A DNA stretch of 64,000 nucleotides from Gammaproteobacteria bacterium (GTDB taxonomy: Bacteria; Pseudomonadota; Gammaproteobacteria; JACKNK01), in assembly GCA_024234955.1 (NCBI GenBank), contig JACKNK010000001.1:496001-560000 (forward strand), written 5' to 3'. Both the position numbers and the translations under genes were made by a program. Shown piece by piece: positions 25,679 through 34,809 of the stretch; the first letter of the stretch is position 1, and the number at the start of each line of letters is the position of its first letter. The notes beneath the pieces are model-generated. The model was not told the origin of the DNA, did no database searches, and was given only the letters and a program-made list of their open reading frames with translations.

Positions 25679-28600
25679 ATGCTTGCCCGCTTTCTCCAGA
25701 ACCATGTCCTCGCCAACCTGCTGTTTCTGTTGGTGATGGTGCTTGGCACCCTGCATTACACGCTGATCCTGCCGCGCGCCAAGGACCCGGAAGTCAACTT
25801 CAACTGGGTGAATGTGATCACGGTACTTCCGGGCGCATCCGCCGAGGACATCGAACGACGGGTCACGGATGTGATCGAACGCGGCATCGCCAAGGTCGGC
25901 GACATCGATTTCGTTTCCAGTCAGAGTCGCAACAGCGTTTCCAGCATCCTGGTGCGCTTCGAAGAGATCGACGACCGTACGTTCGATCGCCGCATCAACG
26001 ATCTGCGTCGCGAAGTCCGCAACAAGGAAGACGAACTGCCCGACGCCGCTGAAGAACCGCAGTTCTTTGAACTCACCTCATCAAACGCCTTCCCGACCGC
26101 CACGCTGGTGATCACCGGTCTGGCGGACGACGACAACCTGCGCCGTCAGGTTCGCGACATCGAGGAAGACCTGGAACGCCTTGCCGGTGTCGATCGGGTC
26201 GATCCCACCGCACTTCATGACCCGGAGTTGCAGATCCGCTTCGACCCGAAGCGGCTCGCCGATCTCGGCCTCAATCCGACCGATGTGTCCGATAGCGTGG
26301 CCGCCTATTTCCGCGATCTGTCCGCCGGCAAACTGACGCTCGGGGACCAATCCTGGAATCTGCGCTGGCTGGGCACCGATCCGGATCCGGGCTACCTGGC
26401 CGATCTCGCCATTCTCGGCACCCGGGGCGAGGTTCCCCTGTCGGACATTGCCGAAGTGCAGCGTGGCCGCGAACGCGCCGACAAATACGTGCGCTATCAG
26501 GGGCAGCCCGCGATCATGCTGGCGGTGTTCAAGAAGCCGCGCGTGAATACCCTGGAACTGCTGGCCCGCGTCAACGCCTATCTCGACGAACGCAACGCAC
26601 TCTACGATCGGACCGGCGTAAAGCTGATCCTCGCTGACGATCAGACCGACACCACCCGGCATGCCATCAATGTGATGCAGACCAACGCCCTGCTCGGTCT
26701 GGGCCTGGTATTCCTGACCGCGTGGCTGTTCCTCGGCAGCCGCATCGCCGCGCTCACCACCATCGGCATTCCGTTCACGCTGGCCGGCACCTTCTGGGTG
26801 CTGTCCAACATGGGCGAGACCTTGAATACCCAGGTCCTACTCGGCACCGTGATTGCGCTCGGCATGTTGGTGGACGATGCCGTGGTCGTGGTGGAAGGCA
26901 TCTACTACCGTATCGCACGCGGGACCGATCCCCTTACCGCCTCGTTGCATTCCTTGCGCGAGGTCTTTGCCCCGGTTACGGCGTCGGTACTGACCACGAT
27001 GGCGGCATTCCTGCCGCTAATGATGTTGCCCGGCATCCTCGGCGACTTCATGCGGGTGATTCCGCTGGTAGTCACCATTGCGCTCGCAATCAGCCTGATC
27101 GAGGCCTATTGGATGCTGCCGGCCCACGTCATGGCCGCGAACATCGACCCCAATCGCAACAGCCGGCTGCACGACCGCCGGGAACGCGCCACCCGCTGGC
27201 TGCGCCACAGCTACGCCAAGATTCTGGTTTGGGTGATGCGTCGACCGAAGCGATCCCTTACTGCTCTGGGCCTGTTGATGGCCGCCGCGCTTGCCGCGCT
27301 CGCCGCTGGCATGGTGCATGTGAATTTCTTTGCCCTGGAGAGTTATCGCCTGTTCTACGTGAACGTGACCATGCCCGCCGGCACCCCGGTGGAGCGGACC
27401 ATGGCCTACACGGATCAACTCGAGCAGCGGGTGCGCAGTCAGTTGCGCGATGACGAATTGCGCGCCGTGGTCAGCTATGCCGGCCAGCAGTTCACCCAGA
27501 CCGAACCGCTGTTTGGCGACCGCTATGGCCAGATCATGGTCAGCCTCATTCCGAACAATGGTCGCCTGCGCCCGGTGGAGGATGCGGTGAGCGCCGTGCG
27601 CGGGGTGATCGACGACCTGCCTGGCGCGGAGCGTGTGGTGATGTTTCCGCTCAAGGACGGCCCACCGACCACCAAGCCGATCAGCGTCAAGGTGCGCGGT
27701 GACGAACACAAGGAACTCCGCGATGCGGCCCAGGCATTGAGCACTCTGATCGCCGGAATTCCAGGGACCTCGGACATCAGTGACGATGCCGGCGCCGGCG
27801 CCCAGGAACTCAATCTGCGCATCAATAGCGATGCCGCTCGTCGCGCCGGCATTCCCCCCGACACCCTGATGCGGACGCTGGTTTTGCTCGGCGATGGCGA
27901 AGTGGTTACCGACTTCCAGCATGAAGGCGATGAAATCGATGTCCGAGTACGTGCCCGCGACCGCGACATCGACGACATCGCAAGGGTCCTGGAAACCACT
28001 CTGACGCTGCCGGACGGGCGCAGCATGCCGCTTGCCGCGCTGATTCATGCGGAAACCCGCACGGGCCAGAGCCAGATCCGGCATTACAACTTCCGTCGCG
28101 CGATCACCGTCGAGGCGGAGATCGACAAGGAACGGATAGATACCGTCACCGCAAACAACATGGTCATGGAACGTTGGGCGCAGATCGCAGCGCAACACCC
28201 CAATATCGAACTCGATTTCCGGGGCGAACTCGATGACGTTCAGGAAAGCATCGATTCCATTGCCGTGTTGTTCGGCTTCGGTATCGGCCTGATCTATCTG
28301 ATCCTCGGCACCCAGTTCCGCAGCTATTTCCAGCCTCTGCTGATCCTGGTCACCGTGCCGATGGCGTTCAGCGGCGTGGTCGCCGGACTGATCATCACCG
28401 GGCATCCGCTTTCGCTCTACACCCTGTACGGGGTGGTCGCCCTGGCGGGCATTGCGGTCAATGCGGCGATCGTCCTGATCAGCGCCGCCAATCAGCGTCT
28501 GGACGCCGGAATGAGTGTGCTGCACGCCACCATTTATGCCGCACGTCGCCGGGTCGTCCCGATCCTGATCACCACCCTCACCACCATCGCCGGGCTGTTC

Positions 28601-28783
28601 TCATTGGCAACCGGACTCGGTGGACAGTCGCGCCTCTGGGGGCCGGTCGCCACCGCGATTGTCTGGGGCCTCGCCTTCTCGACGCTGCTGACCCTGTTCG
28701 TGATTCCCCTGCTCTACCGCATGGTGATGAGCTGGAGCCGCAGCCGGAAGAAGGCCGCCGATTGCAGCGCCGCTCAGCCGTAG
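25679..28783 (+). CDS. RND efflux pump permease (HAE1-like)
   Basis: A 1034-residue inner membrane proton-driven pump with 12 predicted membrane segments and two large periplasmic loops. The start LARFLQNHVLANLLFLLVM and DPEVNFNWVNVITVLPGAS are typical of the family, and the proton-relay segment reads LGMLVDDAVVVVEGIYYR with paired aspartates. The second half repeats the fold (GLIYLILGTQFRSYFQPLLIL). Substrate is not predictable. Its last 10 bases overlap the 3' end of pstB1 on the other strand. Confidence 0.9.
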   Translation: MLARFLQNHVLANLLFLLVMVLGTLHYTLILPRAKDPEVNFNWVNVITVLPGASAEDIERRVTDVIERGIAKVGDIDFVSSQSRNSVSSILVRFEEIDDRTFDRRINDLRREVRNKEDELPDAAEEPQFFELTSSNAFPTATLVITGLADDDNLRRQVRDIEEDLERLAGVDRVDPTALHDPELQIRFDPKRLADLGLNPTDVSDSVAAYFRDLSAGKLTLGDQSWNLRWLGTDPDPGYLADLAILGTRGEVPLSDIAEVQRGRERADKYVRYQGQPAIMLAVFKKPRVNTLELLARVNAYLDERNALYDRTGVKLILADDQTDTTRHAINVMQTNALLGLGLVFLTAWLFLGSRIAALTTIGIPFTLAGTFWVLSNMGETLNTQVLLGTVIALGMLVDDAVVVVEGIYYRIARGTDPLTASLHSLREVFAPVTASVLTTMAAFLPLMMLPGILGDFMRVIPLVVTIALAISLIEAYWMLPAHVMAANIDPNRNSRLHDRRERATRWLRHSYAKILVWVMRRPKRSLTALGLLMAAALAALAAGMVHVNFFALESYRLFYVNVTMPAGTPVERTMAYTDQLEQRVRSQLRDDELRAVVSYAGQQFTQTEPLFGDRYGQIMVSLIPNNGRLRPVEDAVSAVRGVIDDLPGAERVVMFPLKDGPPTTKPISVKVRGDEHKELRDAAQALSTLIAGIPGTSDISDDAGAGAQELNLRINSDAARRAGIPPDTLMRTLVLLGDGEVVTDFQHEGDEIDVRVRARDRDIDDIARVLETTLTLPDGRSMPLAALIHAETRTGQSQIRHYNFRRAITVEAEIDKERIDTVTANNMVMERWAQIAAQHPNIELDFRGELDDVQESIDSIAVLFGFGIGLIYLILGTQFRSYFQPLLILVTVPMAFSGVVAGLIITGHPLSLYTLYGVVALAGIAVNAAIVLISAANQRLDAGMSVLHATIYAARRRVVPILITTLTTIAGLFSLATGLGGQSRLWGPVATAIVWGLAFSTLLTLFVIPLLYRMVMSWSRSRKKAADCSAAQP

Positions 28784-29550
28784 CGACCTTCGATGTAATC
28801 TGCGGTCTCCGCCTGGGCGGGGGTGACGAACATTTCCTCGGTGGCACTGTGTTCGATGACCTTGCCCATCAGCATGAAGATGCACTCTTCGCTGGCACGA
28901 CGGGCCTGGGCCATGTTGTGGGTGACGATGAGGATGGTGTATTCCCCACGCAACTCCCAGATCAGTTCTTCCACCGCCTCGGTGCCTTTCGGATCGAGCG
29001 CCGAGCAAGGCTCATCCATCAACAACACGCTGGGCTTGACCGGTAACAGACGGGCAATGCAGAGCTTCTGCTGCTCCTCCAGGCTCAGCCCGGTGGCCTT
29101 GTCCTTGAGACGGTCCTTGACCTTGTCCCAGAGCAGCACCTTGCGTAGCGCCTCTTCGACAATGTCGTCCTCATCACCCTTGGATTTGCTGTGCAGGCGA
29201 TGCCCGAACAGGATGTTGTCGCGGATCGAGATCGGCAATGGATTGGGCCGCTGGAACACCATGCCGACCTGTTTACGGACTTGGATCAGTTCGACTTCCG
29301 GGTCGTAGACATTGCGCTTCATGACCTCGATGGCACCCTCGATCCGGGCATAACCGAGGCGTTCATTGATTCGGTTGACGCTGCGCAGGAAGGTCGATTT
29401 TCCGCAGCCGGACGGCCCGATCAGCGAAGTGATCATGCCCTGTTTGATGTCCAGATTGACATCGAACAAGGCCTGGAACGAGCCATACCAGAGATTCAGC
29501 GCGCGGGTGTGGATGGCGAAGTCCACGGCGCTTTGCGGCGACTTGCTCAT
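28774..29550 (-). CDS. pstB: Phosphate ABC transporter ATPase, PstB1 (degenerate signature)
   Basis: A 258-residue PstB. Walker A GPSGCGKST (45-53), Q-loop Gln in GMVFQRPNPLP (Q100), Walker B LLMDEP (D179, E180) and the switch His in VTHNMAQA (H211) are all present. The ABC signature, however, is LSLEEQQ (155-161) instead of LSGGQQQ. In the two-gene pair with the next ATPase this subunit would supply the catalytic residues of one site, while its own signature would serve the other. It is the last gene of the operon and overlaps the upstream ATPase by 4 bases. Confidence 0.93.
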   Translation of the reverse strand: MSKSPQSAVDFAIHTRALNLWYGSFQALFDVNLDIKQGMITSLIGPSGCGKSTFLRSVNRINERLGYARIEGAIEVMKRNVYDPEVELIQVRKQVGMVFQRPNPLPISIRDNILFGHRLHSKSKGDEDDIVEEALRKVLLWDKVKDRLKDKATGLSLEEQQKLCIARLLPVKPSVLLMDEPCSALDPKGTEAVEELIWELRGEYTILIVTHNMAQARRASEECIFMLMGKVIEHSATEEMFVTPAQAETADYIEGRYG

Positions 29551-30332
29551 CCAAAACGTCCCTCGATGTAGTCGCGGGTTTTCGGGTTCTGCACCTCGCC
29601 CTCGAACAAGGCCTCGGTATCGCCGATCTCAACGCAAGCGCCGTCCAGAAAGAATGCGGTGCGATCGGCCAGCCGCCTCGCCTGCTGAACGAGATTCGTC
29701 ACCAGGACGATGGTCATCTCGGAGCGCAGTTCCTTGAGCACATCCTCGATACGCATGGTGGTGACCGGATCGACCGCGATGGAGAACTCATCGAGCATCA
29801 GCACTTCGGGCGATTGCGATAAGGCCCGGGCAATGGTCAGGCGCTGTTGTTGTCCACCGGAAAGCAGGCTGCCCAAGGAATTGAGGCGATCCTTGACCTC
29901 ATCCCAGAGCGCCGCGCGGGTCAGACAGCGTTCAACGATCACGTCCAGTTCGGCGCGATCGCGGATACCGGAGAGTCGTGGCGCCAGCGCCACATTCTCG
30001 TAAATGGTCATCGGCAGACCGACCGGCAAGGGAAACACCACCCCGATCCGTTTGCGCAGGGCGTAAACGTTGCGCAACTGACGCACATCGCGGCCATTGA
30101 ATTCGACCGTCCCATCCACGCGCATCGCGGAATCGAACATATCCATCCGGTTGAGCGCCTTCAGAAAGGACGTCTTGCCCGCGTTTGCCGGCCCGATGAT
30201 GCCGAAGATTTCATGTTCGCGGACTTCCAGACTCACGCCGCTCAAGGCGACATGATCGCCATAACGGATGTTCAGATCGCGCACCGCAAGCTTGTGCACG
30301 ACGCCCTGCGCCGCGATCGCTGCCGCTACCAT
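29547..30332 (-). CDS. Phosphate ABC transporter ATPase-like, PstB2 (degenerate catalytic residues)
   Basis: A 261-residue PstB paralogue. Walker A GPANAGKTS (47-55) and the signature LSGGQQQ (157-163) are intact, and Walker B reads LMLDEF (D181, E182). The Q-loop glutamine is replaced by proline (GVVFPLPVGLP, P101) and the switch histidine by asparagine (VTNLVQQA, N214). These losses complement those of PstB1, so the two probably form an asymmetric heterodimer. It overlaps pstA upstream by 7 bases and pstB1 downstream by 4. Confidence 0.9.
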   Translation of the reverse strand: MVAAAIAAQGVVHKLAVRDLNIRYGDHVALSGVSLEVREHEIFGIIGPANAGKTSFLKALNRMDMFDSAMRVDGTVEFNGRDVRQLRNVYALRKRIGVVFPLPVGLPMTIYENVALAPRLSGIRDRAELDVIVERCLTRAALWDEVKDRLNSLGSLLSGGQQQRLTIARALSQSPEVLMLDEFSIAVDPVTTMRIEDVLKELRSEMTIVLVTNLVQQARRLADRTAFFLDGACVEIGDTEALFEGEVQNPKTRDYIEGRFG

Positions 30333-31195
30333 TTCTTCTTGCCTCGCAGATACATGCGGAAGGCAATGGACACGCTGTTCATCAACAACACCATGGCAAT
30401 CAGGACCAGGGCCACGCCGTAAGGCAGGGCCTCCGGCACACCCGGCACCTGGGTCGATACCACGAACAGATGCAGCGACAGCGCCATGGTCTGATCAAAA
30501 ACGCTTTGCGGCAGGAACGGCAGGAAAAACGCCGCCCCGGTGAACATGATCGGCGCGGTCTCGCCGGTGGTACGCGAGACTTCCAGAATGACGCCGGTAA
30601 GAATGCCGCTGACCGCGTTTGGCAACACCACCTTGCGGATGGTTTGCCAACGGGTTGCCCCCATGTTCCAGCAGGCTTCGCGGAAGGCATGCGGCACCGC
30701 CTGCAAGGATTCACGGCTGGCGACGATCACCACCGGCAAGGTCATGATCGCCAGAGTCAGACTGGCTGAGAGGATACTGGTGCCAAAGCCGAAGAAAATG
30801 ACGAACGCGCCGACCCCGAACAAGGCATGCACGATGGACGGCACGCCCGCGAGATTGATGATCGCGAGATTGATGACCCGGGTCATCCAGTTATCCGGCG
30901 CGTACTCACTCAAATAGATCGCGGCGGCAACCCCCAACGGCACCGATACCAGCAGCGCAACCGCCACCAGCCAGATGGTGCCGAACAGGGCCGGGAAGAT
31001 ACCGCCGGCGGTCATGCCATCCGTCGGGCTGGTGAACAGAAAATCGACCGAAAGCACCGGCCCTCCCTTGACGATGAGGGTGGTGAGAATGATCAAGACC
31101 GGAACGATCAACACCAGGGTCATGAGCAGGAACAACATCCTGAACAGGGCCTGCGTCCGATCGTTCCTGCGATTGAGTGCCGTGGCTTCGAACAT
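30326..31195 (-). CDS. pstA: Phosphate ABC transporter permease PstA
   Basis: A 289-residue inner membrane permease with six predicted segments. The EAA-type cytoplasmic loop that contacts the ATPase is recognisable as EACWNMGATRWQTIRKVVLPNA, and the N-terminal segment FLLMTLVLIVPVLIILTTLI and periplasmic GGPVLSVDFLFTSP fit PstA. It lies 5 bases after pstC. With PstC it forms the phosphate channel. Confidence 0.94.
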   Translation of the reverse strand: MFEATALNRRNDRTQALFRMLFLLMTLVLIVPVLIILTTLIVKGGPVLSVDFLFTSPTDGMTAGGIFPALFGTIWLVAVALLVSVPLGVAAAIYLSEYAPDNWMTRVINLAIINLAGVPSIVHALFGVGAFVIFFGFGTSILSASLTLAIMTLPVVIVASRESLQAVPHAFREACWNMGATRWQTIRKVVLPNAVSGILTGVILEVSRTTGETAPIMFTGAAFFLPFLPQSVFDQTMALSLHLFVVSTQVPGVPEALPYGVALVLIAMVLLMNSVSIAFRMYLRGKKKW

Positions 31196-31200
31196 GGTTT

Positions 31201-32121
31201 TCAGCCCTTGCGTACGCCACGGACGATGAGGTCTGCGGTCATGTTGATCACGAAGGTGATCAGGAACAGGAAGATGCCGATGGTGAACAGCGCGCCATAG
31301 TGCTCGGAGCCAACCGCCGTTTCGCCCAGCTCAGCGGCAATGGTCGCGGTCAGGGCGCGCACCGAATCGAACACGCTGGTCGGCAGATTGACCGAATGGC
31401 CAGTCGCCATCAGCACCGCCATGGTTTCCCCGAAACCGCGTCCGACACCAAGAAGCACCGCGCCAAGCAGGCCATTCTTGGCCGCCGGGAGCACGACTTT
31501 GACGATCACCTGCCAACGGGTCGCGCCCATGGCTTCGGCGGCTTCACGGTAGCGGTCCGGGACCGCTTTCAGCGCATCCTCGGCGATCGAGGTCATGATC
31601 GGCGCCGCCATCAGGCCCAGGATGATGCCGGCATTGAGCACGTTCAGTCCGACCGGCACATCGAACACCGCGATGATCAATGGATTCATGATCGAAAGCC
31701 CGATGAAACCCCAGACCACCGAGGGGATCGCGGCCAGAAGTTCGACCAGTACCTTGAGGAACTCGCGGGTCTTGCCGGTGGCGAATTCACCGATGTAGAT
31801 CGCCGCACCGAGCGCAAACGGGATCGCCACCAACATTGCCAGACCGGTCACGGCGGCGGTCCCCGCGATCAGGGCGAGAATGCCGAATTCGGGGGCATCC
31901 TCATCGCTGGGCGCCCAATATTCGGTCGTAAAGAACTCGACCGGATCGAAATCGGTGGTCACGAAACCCAGGCCTTCCTTGGCGACGAACAGGAAGATCC
32001 CGAGAATGAACACGATCGCCGAGAAGCCCCCGATAAACACCAGGGACTGCATCAGTCTGTCCACGTACCAATCCGGGGTACGGCGATCGAAATCGTCGAG
32101 TGAATGCGGATTTTCAGCCAT
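31201..32121 (-). CDS. pstC: Phosphate ABC transporter permease PstC
   Basis: A 306-residue inner membrane permease. Motifs of the family are PSVVWGFIGLSIMNPLI and the EAA loop EAAEAMGATRWQVIVKVVLPAA. It starts 5 bases after the PhoU-fusion gene on the same strand. The operon order pstS-phoU-pstC-pstA-pstB2-pstB1 is unusual because phoU is second rather than last. Confidence 0.94.
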   Translation of the reverse strand: MAENPHSLDDFDRRTPDWYVDRLMQSLVFIGGFSAIVFILGIFLFVAKEGLGFVTTDFDPVEFFTTEYWAPSDEDAPEFGILALIAGTAAVTGLAMLVAIPFALGAAIYIGEFATGKTREFLKVLVELLAAIPSVVWGFIGLSIMNPLIIAVFDVPVGLNVLNAGIILGLMAAPIMTSIAEDALKAVPDRYREAAEAMGATRWQVIVKVVLPAAKNGLLGAVLLGVGRGFGETMAVLMATGHSVNLPTSVFDSVRALTATIAAELGETAVGSEHYGALFTIGIFLFLITFVINMTADLIVRGVRKG

Positions 32122-32126
32122 ACAAG

Positions 32127-33215
32127 TCAGCTGGCGTCGTCGCCACGAAGCAAGAACATCAGATCTTGAATCCGGGCACCCAATTCGCGATGTACCGCTT
32201 CACATTGCTGGCGTTGATCTTCCGGCGAACTCGCCAGACCTTTCTCCGCACCCACATCCCAATTCAGCGGCGTACTGTGGAACGGCGTCTTCGGCAAATA
32301 GTCGCCGACCGGTCCCTGAAGGCTGACGATGACGTGATATTCGGCGAGCTCCGCCTCGCTCAGATCGAGACGACGCGGCGCCAGATCGTCCAGCGCAATG
32401 CCGCGCTGCTGCAGATGCTCGGTGACCGACGGCAGAAATGCGTCAACCGGTTCCAGACAGGCGATGTCGTAGATGCCGCTGTTGGGAAACGTATTACGCG
32501 CCAGCGCCGCCGCCATCGGCGCAACGCAGGCGTTACTCTCGTCAAGAAACAGAATCCGGTAGACCTTTTTCGCCTTGGTCTGGCCGGTGGCGGCGAAAAC
32601 CGTCTCTTCACACAGGTTCTTGGCCTGATCCGCAACCCGCTCCAGGCGGTGATAGACCACGAACAAGGCGAAGCGATCTTTCAACGGCATTTCGTTTTCG
32701 GATTGCAGAAGGTCCGAGAAAACATTGTTGAAAATGGTCTCGACATGGTGCGCCATGACCATCGTTGCCTTCGCCATCTCTGCATTGCCGGAGGCATAGG
32801 CCTGCACCGCCTGACTGAGCATGGTGCGAGCCTCACTCGCCATCAACTCAATGCCTTGCGCCATCATCCCGCTCGGATGATTGGAAAGTTGGAACAATTC
32901 GCGACAGATCGTGACCGCGTAATCCCCGATTCGCTCGAGCATCACGTTGACGCGAATGACCGACGAGATCAGGCGCAACGGCCCCGCACTGGGCAGATGG
33001 ATCGCGATGAACCGGTGACACAAGGCGTCTATTTCACGCATGTGCCGATTGATCGGGCCATCTTCGAGAATGGTCTGGGCGGCCAGTTCCCGGTCATTCG
33101 ACATCAGGGCATGGACGGCATTCTCCAGGCCTTTTTCAACATGCGCGGCGAGACTCGCGACCCGTTCGCGTATCCGGGTGAGGTCTGCTTCCAGTCGGCG
33201 TTCGTGGTGGCTCAT
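32127..33215 (-). CDS. PhoU fused to an inactive LMW-phosphatase-like domain
   Basis: A 362-residue cytoplasmic protein. Residues 1-210 are two PhoU three-helix units with metal-binding-type motifs (NVMLERIGDYAVTICRE and YHRLERVADQAKNLCEE). Residues 219-355 match the low-molecular-weight phosphatase/arsenate reductase fold: RILFLDESNACVAPMAAALA aligns with the family P-loop, but the catalytic cysteine is Asp225 and the phosphate-binding arginine Val231. The tail HSTPLNWDVGAEKG and the final helix also fit that family. The second domain could sense phosphate or bind a partner without catalysis. PhoU restrains Pst and PhoR signalling. Confidence 0.85.
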   Translation of the reverse strand: MSHHERRLEADLTRIRERVASLAAHVEKGLENAVHALMSNDRELAAQTILEDGPINRHMREIDALCHRFIAIHLPSAGPLRLISSVIRVNVMLERIGDYAVTICRELFQLSNHPSGMMAQGIELMASEARTMLSQAVQAYASGNAEMAKATMVMAHHVETIFNNVFSDLLQSENEMPLKDRFALFVVYHRLERVADQAKNLCEETVFAATGQTKAKKVYRILFLDESNACVAPMAAALARNTFPNSGIYDIACLEPVDAFLPSVTEHLQQRGIALDDLAPRRLDLSEAELAEYHVIVSLQGPVGDYLPKTPFHSTPLNWDVGAEKGLASSPEDQRQQCEAVHRELGARIQDLMFLLRGDDAS

Positions 33216-33315
33216 GATGCGATCTCGTGCAGGATGACAACGTCACTATAGCGGCGGTGGGCACACGGCCCGGTCAGCCCGATTCCGGGCGCCCGCCATA
33301 CGGTTGATCAATCGA

Positions 33316-34191
33316 TCACGGGCACTGCACTGCACGAACTGGCGCATAGCCCTTCTTCAGAATGATGCACTGGCCTTCATCGCTAAGGATCCAATCCATA
33401 TACCCCTTGATGTCGCCCTTCGGTTCCCCATTGGTGTACATGAACAACGGACGAGCGATGGGATAACTCCCGTCGCTAGCCGACGCGACACTCGGATTCA
33501 CACAGGACGACTTGTCGTCGGTCGCTACACAAGCCAGCTTCACATGATCGGTTGCATACGCAAGACCGCTATAACCGATCGCACAAGGCGTTTTCTCAAC
33601 CAGATCGACGACATCCTTGGAGCCATGCATGTCCAGGGTGCCGGACCGGTATTTGCCGGATTTGCCCAGTACCGCTTTCTTGAAGTAGGCATAAGTGCCG
33701 GAGTTGTTCTGGCGACTCACCACAACGATCTCGTCGCTGCTGCAACCGGGAACCTTAAGGCCGAGATCGCTCCATTTGGTCGCTTTGCCATCCCGGATAT
33801 AAATCTGCTTGAGCTGCTCGATGGTGAGCTGCGTCGCCGGGTTGTCCTGATGCAGATAAACCGCAAGGGCGTCGAATCCGACCGTATGCTCAACAGGGTG
33901 ATGACCCTGCTCATCGGCCATTTTCACCTCCTTGTCCTTCATCTTGCGACTGGCGTTCGCGATGTCCACCGTGCCGTTGATCATCGCGGCGATGCCGGTA
34001 CCCGATCCCCCGCCGCTGACGGCAACCGCAACATCGGGGTTAACGCTCTGATAGGCCTCCGCCCATGCCTGGGCGACGTTGACCAGCGTATCGGAGCCCT
34101 TGTTCTGGATGAGATTGCGCGCCTGGATTCCAGAGGCGGAAACCAGCATGGCGGTGGAGATCGCGGTAACCGCGAGGCGCTTGAACTGCAT
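33316..34191 (-). CDS. pstS: Phosphate-binding protein PstS
   Basis: A 291-residue periplasmic phosphate-binding protein and the first gene of the pst operon. A signal peptide (QFKRLAVTAISTAMLVSASG) precedes NLIQNKGSDTLVNVAQAWAE, and phosphate-contacting regions include SGGGSGTGIAAMINGTVD and SRQNNSGTYAYF. The ATG at 34191 has GGGAGG 6 bases upstream, preferable to an in-frame codon at 34209. A 100-bp gap separates it from phoU. Confidence 0.93.
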   Translation of the reverse strand: MQFKRLAVTAISTAMLVSASGIQARNLIQNKGSDTLVNVAQAWAEAYQSVNPDVAVAVSGGGSGTGIAAMINGTVDIANASRKMKDKEVKMADEQGHHPVEHTVGFDALAVYLHQDNPATQLTIEQLKQIYIRDGKATKWSDLGLKVPGCSSDEIVVVSRQNNSGTYAYFKKAVLGKSGKYRSGTLDMHGSKDVVDLVEKTPCAIGYSGLAYATDHVKLACVATDDKSSCVNPSVASASDGSYPIARPLFMYTNGEPKGDIKGYMDWILSDEGQCIILKKGYAPVRAVQCP

Positions 34192-34350
34192 GAAACCTCC
34201 CTTGATCACGACACAACGCCGTGGCGTCTGGAAAGTTTCTAAAGTGACAGATTTATTGCCGTTGTGTGAAGTCTTTACAACTGTTATTTGACAAAAATCA
34301 GTCAGAAATTCTTGTTTTAAATCAGATGTATATATGTATTTTCTAATAGA

Positions 34351-34379
34351 TTGTCATCTATTTGTAACCTTACTGTCAT
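34351..34379 (+). promoter_or_regulatory. Candidate Pho box upstream of pstS
   Basis: TTGTCAT-CTAT-TTGTAAC-CTTA-CTGTCAT: three 7-mers spaced 11 bp apart, the PhoB-box pattern. It is read on the plus strand, opposite to pstS, 160 bp upstream of its start in a very AT-rich region. No plus-strand gene follows, so either it acts in reverse orientation or a second weaker box nearer pstS is the functional one. Confidence 0.5.
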
Positions 34380-34444
34380 AGTCATGAAGGTGGCGATCGC
34401 CTCAACGTTTTCCCCGACCATCGGAGATCCTGCGGATCGCGTTC

Positions 34445-34807
34445 TCAACCGGCCATGGCGAGGAGCAGTTCGGGCATGGATTCAGCCAGACCGAGATAGG
34501 GAACCAGTTCGATTCGAACCTCGGGATGTTCCCGTTGCTTGCCCTCGACTTCGCGGGGGATATCTTCAATCACATGTCGCCCGGCCGACAAAAAATACGG
34601 CAACACCTTGACCGAACTCGCCCCGGCCTGAATACATTCCTCAATGCCATCCGGAATGGACGGCTCGGCCAGTTCCAGAAAGGCGCAGCGCACATCCTCA
34701 TAACGCCGACCGGCGTCGTGTTCCCGCACCTTCTCGGCGAGGATGCGAATCTCGTTGTTCGACGACACACGGCGACTGCCGTGCGCAACCAGAAGCAATG
34801 CGGCCAT
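34445..34807 (-). CDS. CbiX/SirB-type chelatase-like protein
   Basis: A 120-residue single-domain protein of the CbiX/SirB family (sirohydrochlorin ferro/cobaltochelatases). It begins ALLLVAHGSRRVSSN, whose His is the metal ligand, and continues CAFLELAEPSIPDGI and VKVLPYFLSAGRHVIEDIP with the second His. The length is that of the ancestral short form acting as a homodimer. Substrate (siroheme, cobalamin or F430-like) is not evident. I use the ATG at 34807; a TTG at 34813 is also in frame. It follows the SYLF gene by 2 bases. Confidence 0.85.
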   Translation of the reverse strand: MAALLLVAHGSRRVSSNNEIRILAEKVREHDAGRRYEDVRCAFLELAEPSIPDGIEECIQAGASSVKVLPYFLSAGRHVIEDIPREVEGKQREHPEVRIELVPYLGLAESMPELLLAMAG

Positions 34808-34809
34808 GT

